Shown: in pieces, positions 16,719 to 24,940 of the stretch | How the letters are laid out: every line of letters starts with the position of its first letter | Position numbering within the stretch: the stretch's first letter is position 1 | DNA from: Chania multitudinisentens RB-25 | GTDB taxonomy: Bacteria > Pseudomonadota > Gammaproteobacteria > Enterobacterales > Enterobacteriaceae | DNA length: 64,000 bases | NCBI RefSeq assembly: GCF_000520015.2 | Contig: NZ_CP007044.2 | Coordinates: 4,650,001 to 4,714,000, forward strand | Direction: 5' to 3' | Translations under genes and position numbers: made by a program | The notes under the pieces: generated by a model | Databases searched by the model: none | What the model was told of the DNA's origin: nothing | The model's input: only the letters and a program-made list of their open reading frames with translations

Positions 16719-17425
16719 CTTGACTCCTTGCTCCTCGCAGGAAGACTCCGACTTGCGGTTATCAGCATGGCTCAATAAAGAGTTGCCGGTAACGCCCCGC
16801 AGTGAATGCCCTTAAAAACAACAAAATTTGATCCAGTCTCTCCGCTTTCAACCGCACATTCGTAGTCAAGCCACAGTGGCCGAAAACAAACACACCAATG
16901 AAAACCGACAGCGGGTAACAAATGCAACAAGATTAACCATCCCTAATTACACAATGGCATGATACTCGCCAAATCCCATACAATAAATAGGTTTTTACGT
17001 GATGTGGGTTAGACTTTTGGCGACAGGTCAAGAATAAGCGGGAAGAGGTACTCCAGCTTATTTTGATCTAAAACAATTTAAGCCTATCTGCCTATTATTT
17101 CCATATTGATCTTACATATTTTACGTAATTTTCCTGCTTATATGTTACATAACAGGTTAATTGTTTTTTATTGATACTTTTATGTTAAATAAATGTAACC
17201 CAAAATAACCTGCGCTGTATTAATTAATAATCTCTACACAATTTATATTAACTTTTTATTTTCAATAAATAATTACAGTGAGTTAACTCACAGTTCAGCT
17301 TTTTATTAACTAAGCATAGACTACGTTGAGAGGTTGGTCCCAAATCATGTAAATACCGTATTTTGAATAGGGAAAGTCTGCCCGCCGGCAGCAAAAATGT
17401 TCATTTATCACTCAATTAAAAGCCC
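16719..17425 (-). promoter_or_regulatory. AT-rich control region upstream of cydAB
   Basis: About 700 bp without a credible gene between cydA and the sucD terminator; E. coli has mngR-mngA-mngB in this interval. It is markedly AT-rich. Visible elements: an FNR-like box TTGAT-N4-AACAA (17063-17076), a direct repeat ATGTTA/ATGTAA spaced 11 bp as in ArcA boxes (17182-17198), and a 14-bp perfect palindrome (17278-17291). E. coli cydAB is controlled by ArcA and FNR, which agrees with this, but each site is a pattern match only. Confidence 0.5.
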
Positions 17426-17452
17426 AAAAAAAAGCCACCCATAAAGAGTGGC
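17426..17452 (-). terminator. Terminator of the sdhCDAB-sucABCD transcript
   Basis: On the minus strand GCCACTC-TTTAT-GGGTGGC (7-bp stem including one G-T pair) followed by eight T, about 28 bases after the sucD stop. In E. coli the matching 3' UTR yields the small RNA SdhX. Confidence 0.88.
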
Positions 17453-17479
17453 CAAACATATCGAGATATTGTTGCTGAA

Positions 17480-18352
17480 TCAGCGATTCAATACGGCTTT
17501 CACTGCGTCACCGATATCAGCCAGGCTGCGCACGGTTTTAACCCCTGCCGCTTCCAGCGCCGCGAATTTCTCATCCGCAGTACCTTTGCCGCCCGCAATG
17601 ATGGCCCCTGCATGGCCCATACGCTTGCCTTTCGGCGCGGTAACACCAGCGATGTAACCAACAACCGGCTTGGTGACATGGTGTTTGATGTAAGCTGCCG
17701 CTTCTTCTTCAGCGCTGCCACCGATCTCACCGATCATCACAATTGCTTCAGTCTGCGGATCTTGCTGGAACATCTTCAGAATATCGATGAAGTTAGAACC
17801 TGGGATCGGGTCGCCACCAATCCCTACGCAGGTTGACTGCCCCAAACCTGCGTCAGTGGTTTGTTTTACCGCTTCATAAGTGAGAGTACCCGAACGGGAA
17901 ACAATGCCCACTTTGCCTGGCAGATGGATATGGCCAGGCATGATGCCGATCTTACATTCACCCGGTGTAATCACGCCTGGGCAGTTCGGGCCGATCATAC
18001 GTACACCGGCTTCATCCAGCTTCACTTTCACCGTCAGCATATCCAGCGTTGGAATACCTTCCGTGATAGTGATGATCAGTTTGATGCCTGCATCAATCGC
18101 TTCCAGAATGGAGTCTTTACAGAATGGAGCTGGGACATAGATAACAGAGGCGGTTGCACCCGTTGCTTCAACCGCTTCACGCACCGTATTGAACACTGGC
18201 AAACCCAGATGCACTGTGCCGCCTTTGCCCGGCGTCACCCCACCCACCATTTTGGTACCGTAAGCGATAGCCTGTTCTGAGTGGAAAGAACCTTGACTGC
18301 CCGTGAAACCCTGGCAAATGACTTTAGTATTCTTATCGATTAAAATGGACAT
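17480..18352 (-). CDS. sucD: Succinyl-CoA synthetase subunit alpha
   Basis: Alpha subunit of the enzyme that converts succinyl-CoA to succinate with formation of ATP/GTP in the TCA cycle. 290 residues: CoA-binding Rossmann domain at the N-terminus (GFTGSQGSFHSEQAI) and the phosphohistidine in KRMGHAGAIIAGG near residue 247. The ATG overlaps the sucC stop by one base, so the two subunits are coupled. Last gene of the TCA supra-operon. Confidence 0.98.
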   Translation of the reverse strand: MSILIDKNTKVICQGFTGSQGSFHSEQAIAYGTKMVGGVTPGKGGTVHLGLPVFNTVREAVEATGATASVIYVPAPFCKDSILEAIDAGIKLIITITEGIPTLDMLTVKVKLDEAGVRMIGPNCPGVITPGECKIGIMPGHIHLPGKVGIVSRSGTLTYEAVKQTTDAGLGQSTCVGIGGDPIPGSNFIDILKMFQQDPQTEAIVMIGEIGGSAEEEAAAYIKHHVTKPVVGYIAGVTAPKGKRMGHAGAIIAGGKGTADEKFAALEAAGVKTVRSLADIGDAVKAVLNR

Positions 18353-19518
18353 TATTTACCCTCCACTGCCGCAACAACTTGCTGAGCCGCATCAGTCAGG
18401 CTGGTCGCAGCAATGATATTCAGACCGCTGTCCGCCAGTTTCTTGGCGCCCAATTCGGCATTGTTCCCTTCAAGACGCACCACCACCGGGACGTTAACGC
18501 CCACCTCAGCAACGGCACCAATGATGCCGTCGGCGATCAGATCGCAACGCACGATACCACCGAAAATATTCACCAGAACCGCTTTCACCTTGTCATCAGA
18601 CAGAATGATTTTAAACGCTTCAGTCACGCGCTCTTTGGTCGCACCGCCGCCCACATCCAGGAAGTTGGCAGGTTCGCCGCCGTGCAATTTCACGATGTCC
18701 ATGGTGCCCATCGCCAGACCGGCACCGTTCACCATGCAACCGATATTGCCATCGAGCGCAACATAGTTCAGCTCCCACTGAGCGGCACGGGATTCACGCT
18801 CATCCTCTTGAGAAGGATCGCGCATTTCACGCAGTTCAGGCTGGCGGAACAACGCGTTACCATCGGCACCCAACTTACCATCCAGGCAAATCAAATCGCC
18901 CTGTTTGGTGATCACCAACGGATTGATCTCAACCATCGCCAGATCGCGCTCCAGGAACAACGTCGCCAATCCCATGAAGATTTTGGCAAACTGACTGACT
19001 TGCTTGCCGGTCAGACCCAGTTTAAACGCCAGTTCACGACCTTGATAAGGCTGCGGGCCTGCCAGCGGATCGATGGTCATTTTGTGGATCAGTTCCGGGG
19101 TTTCTTCCGCAACTTTTTCGATCTCAACGCCACCTTCGGTAGATGCCATAAACACGACACGACGAGTACTACGGTCAACTACCGCACCCAAATACAGTTC
19201 TTTGTCGATATCGGTTGCCGCTTCCACCAGGATTTGATGAACCGGTTGCCCTAACGCATCGGTCTGGTAAGTCACCAAACGCTTACCCAACCAAGCTTCA
19301 GCAAAAGCACGGATATCTTCTTTGCTGTTAACAACTTTAACACCGCCTGCTTTACCACGGCCACCAGCATGCACCTGACATTTTACTACCCACGGGCCGG
19401 AACCGATTTTAGAGGCGGCTTCTTCTGCTTCACGTGGTGTAGTACAGGCATAACCGGTTGGTGCAGGCATGCCATACCGAGCAAACAGTTGTTTTGCCTG
19501 ATATTCGTGTAAATTCAT
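18352..19518 (-). CDS. sucC: Succinyl-CoA synthetase subunit beta
   Basis: ATP-grasp beta subunit, 388 residues as in E. coli: MNLHEYQAKQLFARYGMPAPTGYA at the start, nucleotide-binding HAGGRGKAGGVK, and the C-terminal ligase domain with NIFGGIVRCDLIADG. It lies 114 bp after sucB; this gap holds a strong stem-loop. Confidence 0.98.
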   Translation of the reverse strand: MNLHEYQAKQLFARYGMPAPTGYACTTPREAEEAASKIGSGPWVVKCQVHAGGRGKAGGVKVVNSKEDIRAFAEAWLGKRLVTYQTDALGQPVHQILVEAATDIDKELYLGAVVDRSTRRVVFMASTEGGVEIEKVAEETPELIHKMTIDPLAGPQPYQGRELAFKLGLTGKQVSQFAKIFMGLATLFLERDLAMVEINPLVITKQGDLICLDGKLGADGNALFRQPELREMRDPSQEDERESRAAQWELNYVALDGNIGCMVNGAGLAMGTMDIVKLHGGEPANFLDVGGGATKERVTEAFKIILSDDKVKAVLVNIFGGIVRCDLIADGIIGAVAEVGVNVPVVVRLEGNNAELGAKKLADSGLNIIAATSLTDAAQQVVAAVEGK

Positions 19519-19598
19519 GATGTTCTATCCATTCAGGTCTGAAAGTTTTAGCCTAGCGCCTTCAAGCGATCTGAGCGCAGGCCACATAGCACAGAGTG

Positions 19599-19624
19599 TG
19601 GGTGCGGTAAGGTTACCGCACCCA
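19599..19624 (-). other. Strong stem-loop between sucB and sucC
   Basis: A 12-bp perfect stem TGGGTGCGGTAA / TTACCGCACCCA with only two bases between the arms (effectively a 4-6 base loop). It begins 9 bp after the sucB stop. There is no T tract, so it is more likely an mRNA processing or 3'-end stabilising element inside the operon than a terminator. Confidence 0.7.
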
Positions 19625-19632
19625 TGCAGGGG

Positions 19633-20853
19633 TTAAACGTCTAACAACAGGCGAGCAGGATCTTCCAGCATCTCTTTCACCGTCACCAGATAACCCACGG
19701 ATTCGCGGCCATCGATCAGGCGGTGATCGTAAGACAGTGCCAGATACATCATCGGCTGAATCACAACCTGGCCATTAACCGCCATCGGGCGATCTTTGAT
19801 GGCATGCATACCAAGAATGGCGCTCTGTGGTGGGTTGATGATCGGAGTAGACATCAGTGAACCGAATACGCCACCGTTGGTAATAGTGAAGTTACCGCCG
19901 GTCAGTTCTTCCACTGTCAATTTGCCGTCACGGCCTTTGACCGCCAGTTCTTTAATTTTCTTCTCAATGTCCGCCATGCTCAACGCATCTACATCACGCA
20001 GTACCGGCGTCACCAACCCACGTGGGGTCGATACCGCGATGCTGATATCGAAGTAGTTGTGATACACCACATCGGAACCATCAATAGAAGCGTTCACTTC
20101 TGGATAGCGTTTCAGGGCTTCAACGACGGCTTTAATGTAGAAAGACATAAAGCCCAAGCGCACCCCGTGACGTTTTTCGAAAGCATCGCCGTATTGCTTA
20201 CGCAGATCCATAATCGGCTGCATATTGATTTCGTTGAAAGTTGTCAGCATTGCGGTGCTGTTTTTCGCTTCCAACAAACGCTCCGCCACACGCTTACGCA
20301 GACGAGTCATCGGCACGCGTTTTTCACTACGGCCACTTGAGGTTGGCTGCGGTGCCATTGCCACTGGAGCAGCCGCTGGCTTATCGGCTTTCTTATTCGC
20401 AGCCAGATAGGCTTCCACATCTTCACGAGTGATACGGCCCCCGACACCACTGCCTTTAATCGCCGCTGCGTCAAGTTCATGTTCAGCAATCAGGCGGCGA
20501 ATCGCCGGGCTAAGCGCATCGTTGCTCTCCACTTCCAGGCTGGCGGTAGCACGCTGTGCCGGAGTGGACTCAACGCTTTGACTTTTCTCGCCCGTCGGCT
20601 TGCCGGAGCTGTCGCCCGGGCGGATACGCCCCAGGATCTGGCGGGAGGTCACCGTTGCGCCCTCGTCTTCCAGGATCACTTCCAGCACTCCCGCTTCACT
20701 GGCTGGCACTTCCAACACCACTTTATCGGTTTCTATCTCAACCAGGACTTCATCGCGGTTTACCGCATCGCCTGGCTTCTTATGCCACGTGGCCACGCTC
20801 GCATCAGCAACCGACTCAGGGAGATCAGGAACCAGAATATCTACGCTACTCAT
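19633..20853 (-). CDS. sucB: 2-oxoglutarate dehydrogenase E2 (dihydrolipoyl succinyltransferase)
   Basis: E2 core of the 2-oxoglutarate dehydrogenase complex, transferring the succinyl group to CoA. 406 residues: lipoyl domain 1-80 with the lipoylated Lys44 in EIETDKVVLEV, an Ala/Pro/Ser linker, a peripheral-subunit-binding domain (about 110-150, SPAIRRLIAEHELDAAAIKG), and the catalytic domain from about 180, ending with SYDHRLIDGRES that carries the catalytic His. It follows sucA by 140 bp. Confidence 0.98.
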   Translation of the reverse strand: MSSVDILVPDLPESVADASVATWHKKPGDAVNRDEVLVEIETDKVVLEVPASEAGVLEVILEDEGATVTSRQILGRIRPGDSSGKPTGEKSQSVESTPAQRATASLEVESNDALSPAIRRLIAEHELDAAAIKGSGVGGRITREDVEAYLAANKKADKPAAAPVAMAPQPTSSGRSEKRVPMTRLRKRVAERLLEAKNSTAMLTTFNEINMQPIMDLRKQYGDAFEKRHGVRLGFMSFYIKAVVEALKRYPEVNASIDGSDVVYHNYFDISIAVSTPRGLVTPVLRDVDALSMADIEKKIKELAVKGRDGKLTVEELTGGNFTITNGGVFGSLMSTPIINPPQSAILGMHAIKDRPMAVNGQVVIQPMMYLALSYDHRLIDGRESVGYLVTVKEMLEDPARLLLDV

Positions 20854-20993
20854 TAGCTTTCCTTTAAGTTTTTACCCTTCATTATTCCAGATTGTAGCAG
20901 TGTTAGTGGCCGTTTCCCCCAGTCACCCGGCTATCCAAGCGACTGAGGGTTCATGCGATTACCACTTTGCTACGTCTTGAAATCCATCAGGTA

Positions 20994-23801
20994 TTAATCA
21001 ATATTCAGCGCGTCATTCACCAGAGCCTGCTGCTGCTTCTGGTGTACGGACAAATAGCCAACCGCTGGAGAAGCGGAAGCCGGGCGTCCGGCGTAACGCA
21101 AAGAAGCCCCAAATGGGATCACTTCACGGAAATTGTGCTGGCTACAGTACCAGGCGCCCTGGTTCAGCGGTTCTTCCTGGCACCAGACGAAATCATGTAC
21201 ATGGGCATACTGCTCCAGCACAGCTTGCACTGCCTGATGCGGGAATGGATACAGTTGCTCAATACGTACAATCGCGACGTCTTTCTGGTCATTCTTACGG
21301 CGCTGTTCCAGCAGATCGTAATAAACCTTACCGGAACACAGCACGACACGCTTCACCGCCTTCGGCTCCAACTCATCGGTTTCACCAATAGCCAGTTGGA
21401 AAGTGCCGTTCGCCAATTCATCCAGCGAAGACGTGGCCAGCGGATGACGCAGCAGAGATTTAGGTGACATCACCACCAGCGGACGGCGCATACCACGCAG
21501 CGCCTGACGACGCAGCATGTGGTAGACCTGTGCTGGGGTAGACGGGATGCACACCTGCATATTCTGTTCTGCGCACAGTTGCAGATAACGCTCCAGGCGC
21601 GCAGAAGAGTGCTCCGGCCCCTGGCCTTCGTAACCGTGCGGTAACAGCATCACCAGGCCACACATACGGCCCCATTTCTGCTCACCAGAACTGATGAACT
21701 GGTCGATCACTACCTGCGCACCGTTGGCGAAGTCACCAAATTGGGCTTCCCAAATGGTCAGCGTGCGCGGTTCCGCAGTGGCATAACCATATTCAAACGC
21801 CAAAACCGCTTCTTCAGACAGCACGGAATCCCAAACTTTGAACTCACCCTGCCCGCTATGAATATTAGCCAATGGAACATAGACCGAACCGTTTGTCTGG
21901 TTATGCACTACGGCATGGCGGTGGAAGAAAGTACCACGGCCTGCGTCTTCACCAGAGATACGGATTGGGATACCTTCATCTGCCAACGTAGCATAGGCCA
22001 GCGTTTCAGCCGCACCCCAGTCAAACAATTTATTGCCTGCCGCCATCTCGGCACGATCGCCGTAGATTTTCGCTACGCGTGACTGCATTTCGATAGCTTC
22101 CGGCACGGTGCTGATGCGGCGTGCCAGTTCCTGCAAGCGCTTCATCTCAACCTTGCTTGGATACTCTTGGTCCCAGTCATGGTTCAGGTACGGTGACCAG
22201 GTAAAGGAGTGCAGATTCATCGGACGCCATTCTTCAACCACGCAATCACCACGATCAAGGGCATCACGGTACAGGTTGACCATTTCGGTGGCATCTTCCA
22301 GGCTGGCAACATTCTGTTCGGTCAGAACATCAGCGTAAATCTTACGCGGCGTCGGGTGTTTTTTGATCTTCTGGTACATCACCGGCTGGGTTGCACTTGG
22401 CTCATCGGCTTCGTTATGCCCATGACGGCGGTAACAGACCAGATCGATCATCACGTCACGTTTAAAGGTATTACGGAAATCCAATGCCAGGCGAGTCACA
22501 AACGCCACGGCTTCTGGATCATCAGCATTCACGTGGAAAATGGGTGCCTGCACCATCTTGGCGATATCGGTACAGTATTGAGTAGAGCGCGCATCCAACG
22601 GGTTGGAGGTGGTGAAACCTACCTGGTTGTTGATAACAATACGCACCGTACCACCCACTTCATAACCACGTGCCTGAGACATGTTCAGGGTTTCCTGAAC
22701 CACGCCCTGGCCGGTAATGGCAGCATCACCATGAATAGTGATAGGTAACACCATATTACTGCGGGCTTCATCCAGACGATCGCGACGGGCACGAACAGAC
22801 CCCATCACTACCGGGCTGACAATTTCCAGATGCGATGGGTTAAACGCCAACGCCAGGTGAACCATGCCACCTTCGGTTTCTACATCTGAAGAGAAACCTT
22901 GATGATATTTCACGTCACCGGTACCCAGATGTTCTTTATGTTTGCCGGCAAACTCATCGAACAGATCGGCAGGTTTTTTACCCAGCACGTTGATCAGCAC
23001 GTTCAAACGGCCACGGTGAGCCATCCCCAGCACCACTTCACGGGTGCCGTTTTTGCCAGCGTGACGCACCATCTCTTTCAGCATCGGCACCAGCGCATCA
23101 CCGCCTTCCAGCGAGAAGCGTTTTGCCCCCGGGAATTTAGCACCGAGGTAACGCTCCAACCCTTCAGCAGCGGTGAGCTCGTTCAGGAAACGGCGTTTCT
23201 CATCGGCAGTAAAGCTGGCTTTTCCCACGACCGATTCAATACGCTGTTGAATCCAGCGTTTTTCTTCGGTATTGGTGATGTGCATATATTCTGCACCAAT
23301 CGAACCACAGTAGGTTTGCTTCAGCGCGGTATACAGTTCACCCAGCTTCATGGTGTCTTTGCCGATGGCAAAAGAGCCCACGTTGAAGGTTTCCTGGAAG
23401 TCAGCTTCGGTCAAATTGTGATAAGCAGGATCGAGATCGGAAACTCGTTCCTGTTTCCACAAACCGAGTGGATCAAGGTTTGCATGCTGGTGCCCACGGA
23501 AACGGAAGGCGTTGATCAGTTGCAATACCTTAACCTGTTTAGCATCGGTTTCAGGATCGTTGATGGTAGTGTTATAACGCGCAGAATCTTTCGCCAGGCG
23601 ACGGAAATAGTCACGCGTTTGAGAGTGGAACTGATCGGGTTTAACACCCGCGGTTGGTAGCTGTTGAAAAATGGAACGCCAACTATCTTCAACGGAGCTC
23701 GGATCGGTTAAAAAGTCTTCATAGAGCTGCTCTATGTAGGACTGGTTCGCGCCCGCCAGATAGGAGGAATCCAGCCAGGCCTTCATTGCGCCGTTCTGCA
23801 T
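20994..23801 (-). CDS. sucA: 2-oxoglutarate dehydrogenase E1
   Basis: Thiamine-diphosphate-dependent decarboxylase, 935 residues (E. coli 933). N-terminal KAWLDSSYLAGANQSYIEQLYEDF matches the E2/E3-binding tail; HRGRLNVLINVLGKKP and the ThDP region GDAAITGQGVVQE are clear, and the C-terminal transketolase-like domain ends near SVHQKQQQALVNDALNID. The upstream 406-bp gap from sdhB contains an ERIC-type element and another inverted repeat. Confidence 0.98.
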   Translation of the reverse strand: MQNGAMKAWLDSSYLAGANQSYIEQLYEDFLTDPSSVEDSWRSIFQQLPTAGVKPDQFHSQTRDYFRRLAKDSARYNTTINDPETDAKQVKVLQLINAFRFRGHQHANLDPLGLWKQERVSDLDPAYHNLTEADFQETFNVGSFAIGKDTMKLGELYTALKQTYCGSIGAEYMHITNTEEKRWIQQRIESVVGKASFTADEKRRFLNELTAAEGLERYLGAKFPGAKRFSLEGGDALVPMLKEMVRHAGKNGTREVVLGMAHRGRLNVLINVLGKKPADLFDEFAGKHKEHLGTGDVKYHQGFSSDVETEGGMVHLALAFNPSHLEIVSPVVMGSVRARRDRLDEARSNMVLPITIHGDAAITGQGVVQETLNMSQARGYEVGGTVRIVINNQVGFTTSNPLDARSTQYCTDIAKMVQAPIFHVNADDPEAVAFVTRLALDFRNTFKRDVMIDLVCYRRHGHNEADEPSATQPVMYQKIKKHPTPRKIYADVLTEQNVASLEDATEMVNLYRDALDRGDCVVEEWRPMNLHSFTWSPYLNHDWDQEYPSKVEMKRLQELARRISTVPEAIEMQSRVAKIYGDRAEMAAGNKLFDWGAAETLAYATLADEGIPIRISGEDAGRGTFFHRHAVVHNQTNGSVYVPLANIHSGQGEFKVWDSVLSEEAVLAFEYGYATAEPRTLTIWEAQFGDFANGAQVVIDQFISSGEQKWGRMCGLVMLLPHGYEGQGPEHSSARLERYLQLCAEQNMQVCIPSTPAQVYHMLRRQALRGMRRPLVVMSPKSLLRHPLATSSLDELANGTFQLAIGETDELEPKAVKRVVLCSGKVYYDLLEQRRKNDQKDVAIVRIEQLYPFPHQAVQAVLEQYAHVHDFVWCQEEPLNQGAWYCSQHNFREVIPFGASLRYAGRPASASPAVGYLSVHQKQQQALVNDALNID

Positions 23802-23898
23802 TATGATCCCTTAAGCTTTAAAGCTTCAGTTTTCGCCGTGGTTAACATAATTACCGTGATGGTACGGTTTGCCGTAAAAACGGTTCACTCGACGTGCT

Positions 23899-24027
23899 TA
23901 TACCCGTCGTCTTTCAAACTACAGCGTTGTTGGCTTCACCTAGCCCCTTCAGTCACTTACCGATGTAAGTAGGCTACTGGGGATTTCTACGTTTGCCACT
24001 TGGCTACAACCTGAAATCCATAGGATA
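23899..24027. repeat. ERIC-type intergenic repeat
   Basis: About 129 bp bounded by TATACCCGTCGTCTTTCAA and CTGAAATCCATAGGATA, with the ERIC core CAGTCACTTACCGATGTAAGT followed by CTACTGGGGATT. The well-known ERIC primer sequences (AAGTAAGTGACTGGGG and GTAAGCTCCTGGGGATT) are recognisable with a few changes, and the length fits the roughly 127-bp consensus. ERIC elements are non-coding, imperfect palindromes found in transcribed gaps of Enterobacterales. Confidence 0.88.
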
Positions 24028-24084
24028 AATAACCTGATACTGCTTAAATGCACGTTCTGTTTTGGACCTTGCGGTCCCTTACAA

Positions 24085-24156
24085 GGAACCTCTAAAAACC
24101 GGCGGGCAGACCTGATTGCTTAAAACGACAATCACGAGCCAATTTTTAGAGGTTCC
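24085..24156. repeat. 72-bp inverted-repeat element
   Basis: Perfect 14-bp terminal arms GGAACCTCTAAAAA (24085-24098) and TTTTTAGAGGTTCC (24143-24156) flank 44 bp that contains a second stem TGATTG / CAATCA. There is no coding capacity. The form is that of a small MITE-like or REP-like element placed 51 bp after the sdhB stop. Confidence 0.7.
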
Positions 24157-24207
24157 CTCCCTGAGAATATGCGCCGGGAAAACGCCCGGCGCAGCATCTC
24201 ATTCTAT

Positions 24208-24924
24208 TTATGCGCCGCGTTGTAGCAGCATAGACTTGATATGGCCGATTGCACGCGTCGGATTCAAGCCTTTCGGACATACACTGACACAATTCATAAT
24301 GCCATGGCAGCGGAAAACACTAAAAGCATCGTTCAGAGAGTCTAAACGTGCTGTAGTTTCCGTATCGCGGCTGTCGATCAAGAAACGATATGCTGCCAAC
24401 AGGCCCGCCGGCCCCACAAACTTGTCCGGGTTCCACCAGAACGATGGGCAAGACGTTGAACAACAGGCGCACAGGATACATTCGTATAAACCATCCAGCT
24501 TAGCCCGTTGCTCCGGTGATTGCAGATGTTCACGCGCTGGCGGATTTTTGCCGTCATTCAATAAGAATGGCTTAATCTTCTCATACTGGGTATAGAACTG
24601 CCCCATGTCCACCACCAGATCGCGCACGACCGGCAAACCCGGCAACGGCCGGATCACAATCTTATTATTGCCTTTGCGCAACGATGAGACCGGTGTAACA
24701 CAAGCCAGGCCATTTTTACCGTTCATATTAATGCCGTCTGAGCCGCATACCCCTTCACGACAGGAACGACGAAACGACAGAGTCGGATCCTGTTCTTTCA
24801 GTTGGATTAACGCATCCAACAGCATCATGTCGCGGCCTTCTTCCGCTTCCAGGGTGTAATCCTGCATATGCGGAGCATCATCAACATCTGGATTATAGCG
24901 ATAGATAGAAAATTCGAGTTTCAT
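24208..24924 (-). CDS. sdhB: Succinate dehydrogenase iron-sulfur subunit
   Basis: Electron-transfer subunit of complex II. 238 residues from MKLEFSIYRYNPD. Cluster ligands are clear: [2Fe-2S] CREGVCGSDG, [4Fe-4S] CILCACCSTSCP and [3Fe-4S] CHGIMNCVSVCPKG. A TTG one codon earlier is also in frame, but GGAG placed 8-9 bases before the ATG at 24924 favours the latter. It follows sdhA by 16 bp. Confidence 0.98.
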   Translation of the reverse strand: MKLEFSIYRYNPDVDDAPHMQDYTLEAEEGRDMMLLDALIQLKEQDPTLSFRRSCREGVCGSDGINMNGKNGLACVTPVSSLRKGNNKIVIRPLPGLPVVRDLVVDMGQFYTQYEKIKPFLLNDGKNPPAREHLQSPEQRAKLDGLYECILCACCSTSCPSFWWNPDKFVGPAGLLAAYRFLIDSRDTETTARLDSLNDAFSVFRCHGIMNCVSVCPKGLNPTRAIGHIKSMLLQRGA

Positions 24925-24940
24925 CAATCAGGCTCCGCAA

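Larger units (their letters stand above)
23802..24207 (-). other. sdhB-sucA intergenic region with two repeat structures
   Basis: 406 bp with no gene. It holds an ERIC-type element (23899-24027), a short hairpin GGACC-TTGC-GGTCC (24064-24077) and a 72-bp inverted-repeat structure (24085-24156). In E. coli a weak internal sucA promoter lies in the equivalent gap; I cannot identify one here with confidence. The repeats are transcribed as part of the supra-operon mRNA. Confidence 0.7.

Noticed and set aside
18379..19254. 291-codon plus-strand frame opposite sucC, and similar long frames opposite sucA and sdhA
   Set aside because: Antisense frames of highly biased core genes; composition is improbable for a protein and there is no supporting context.
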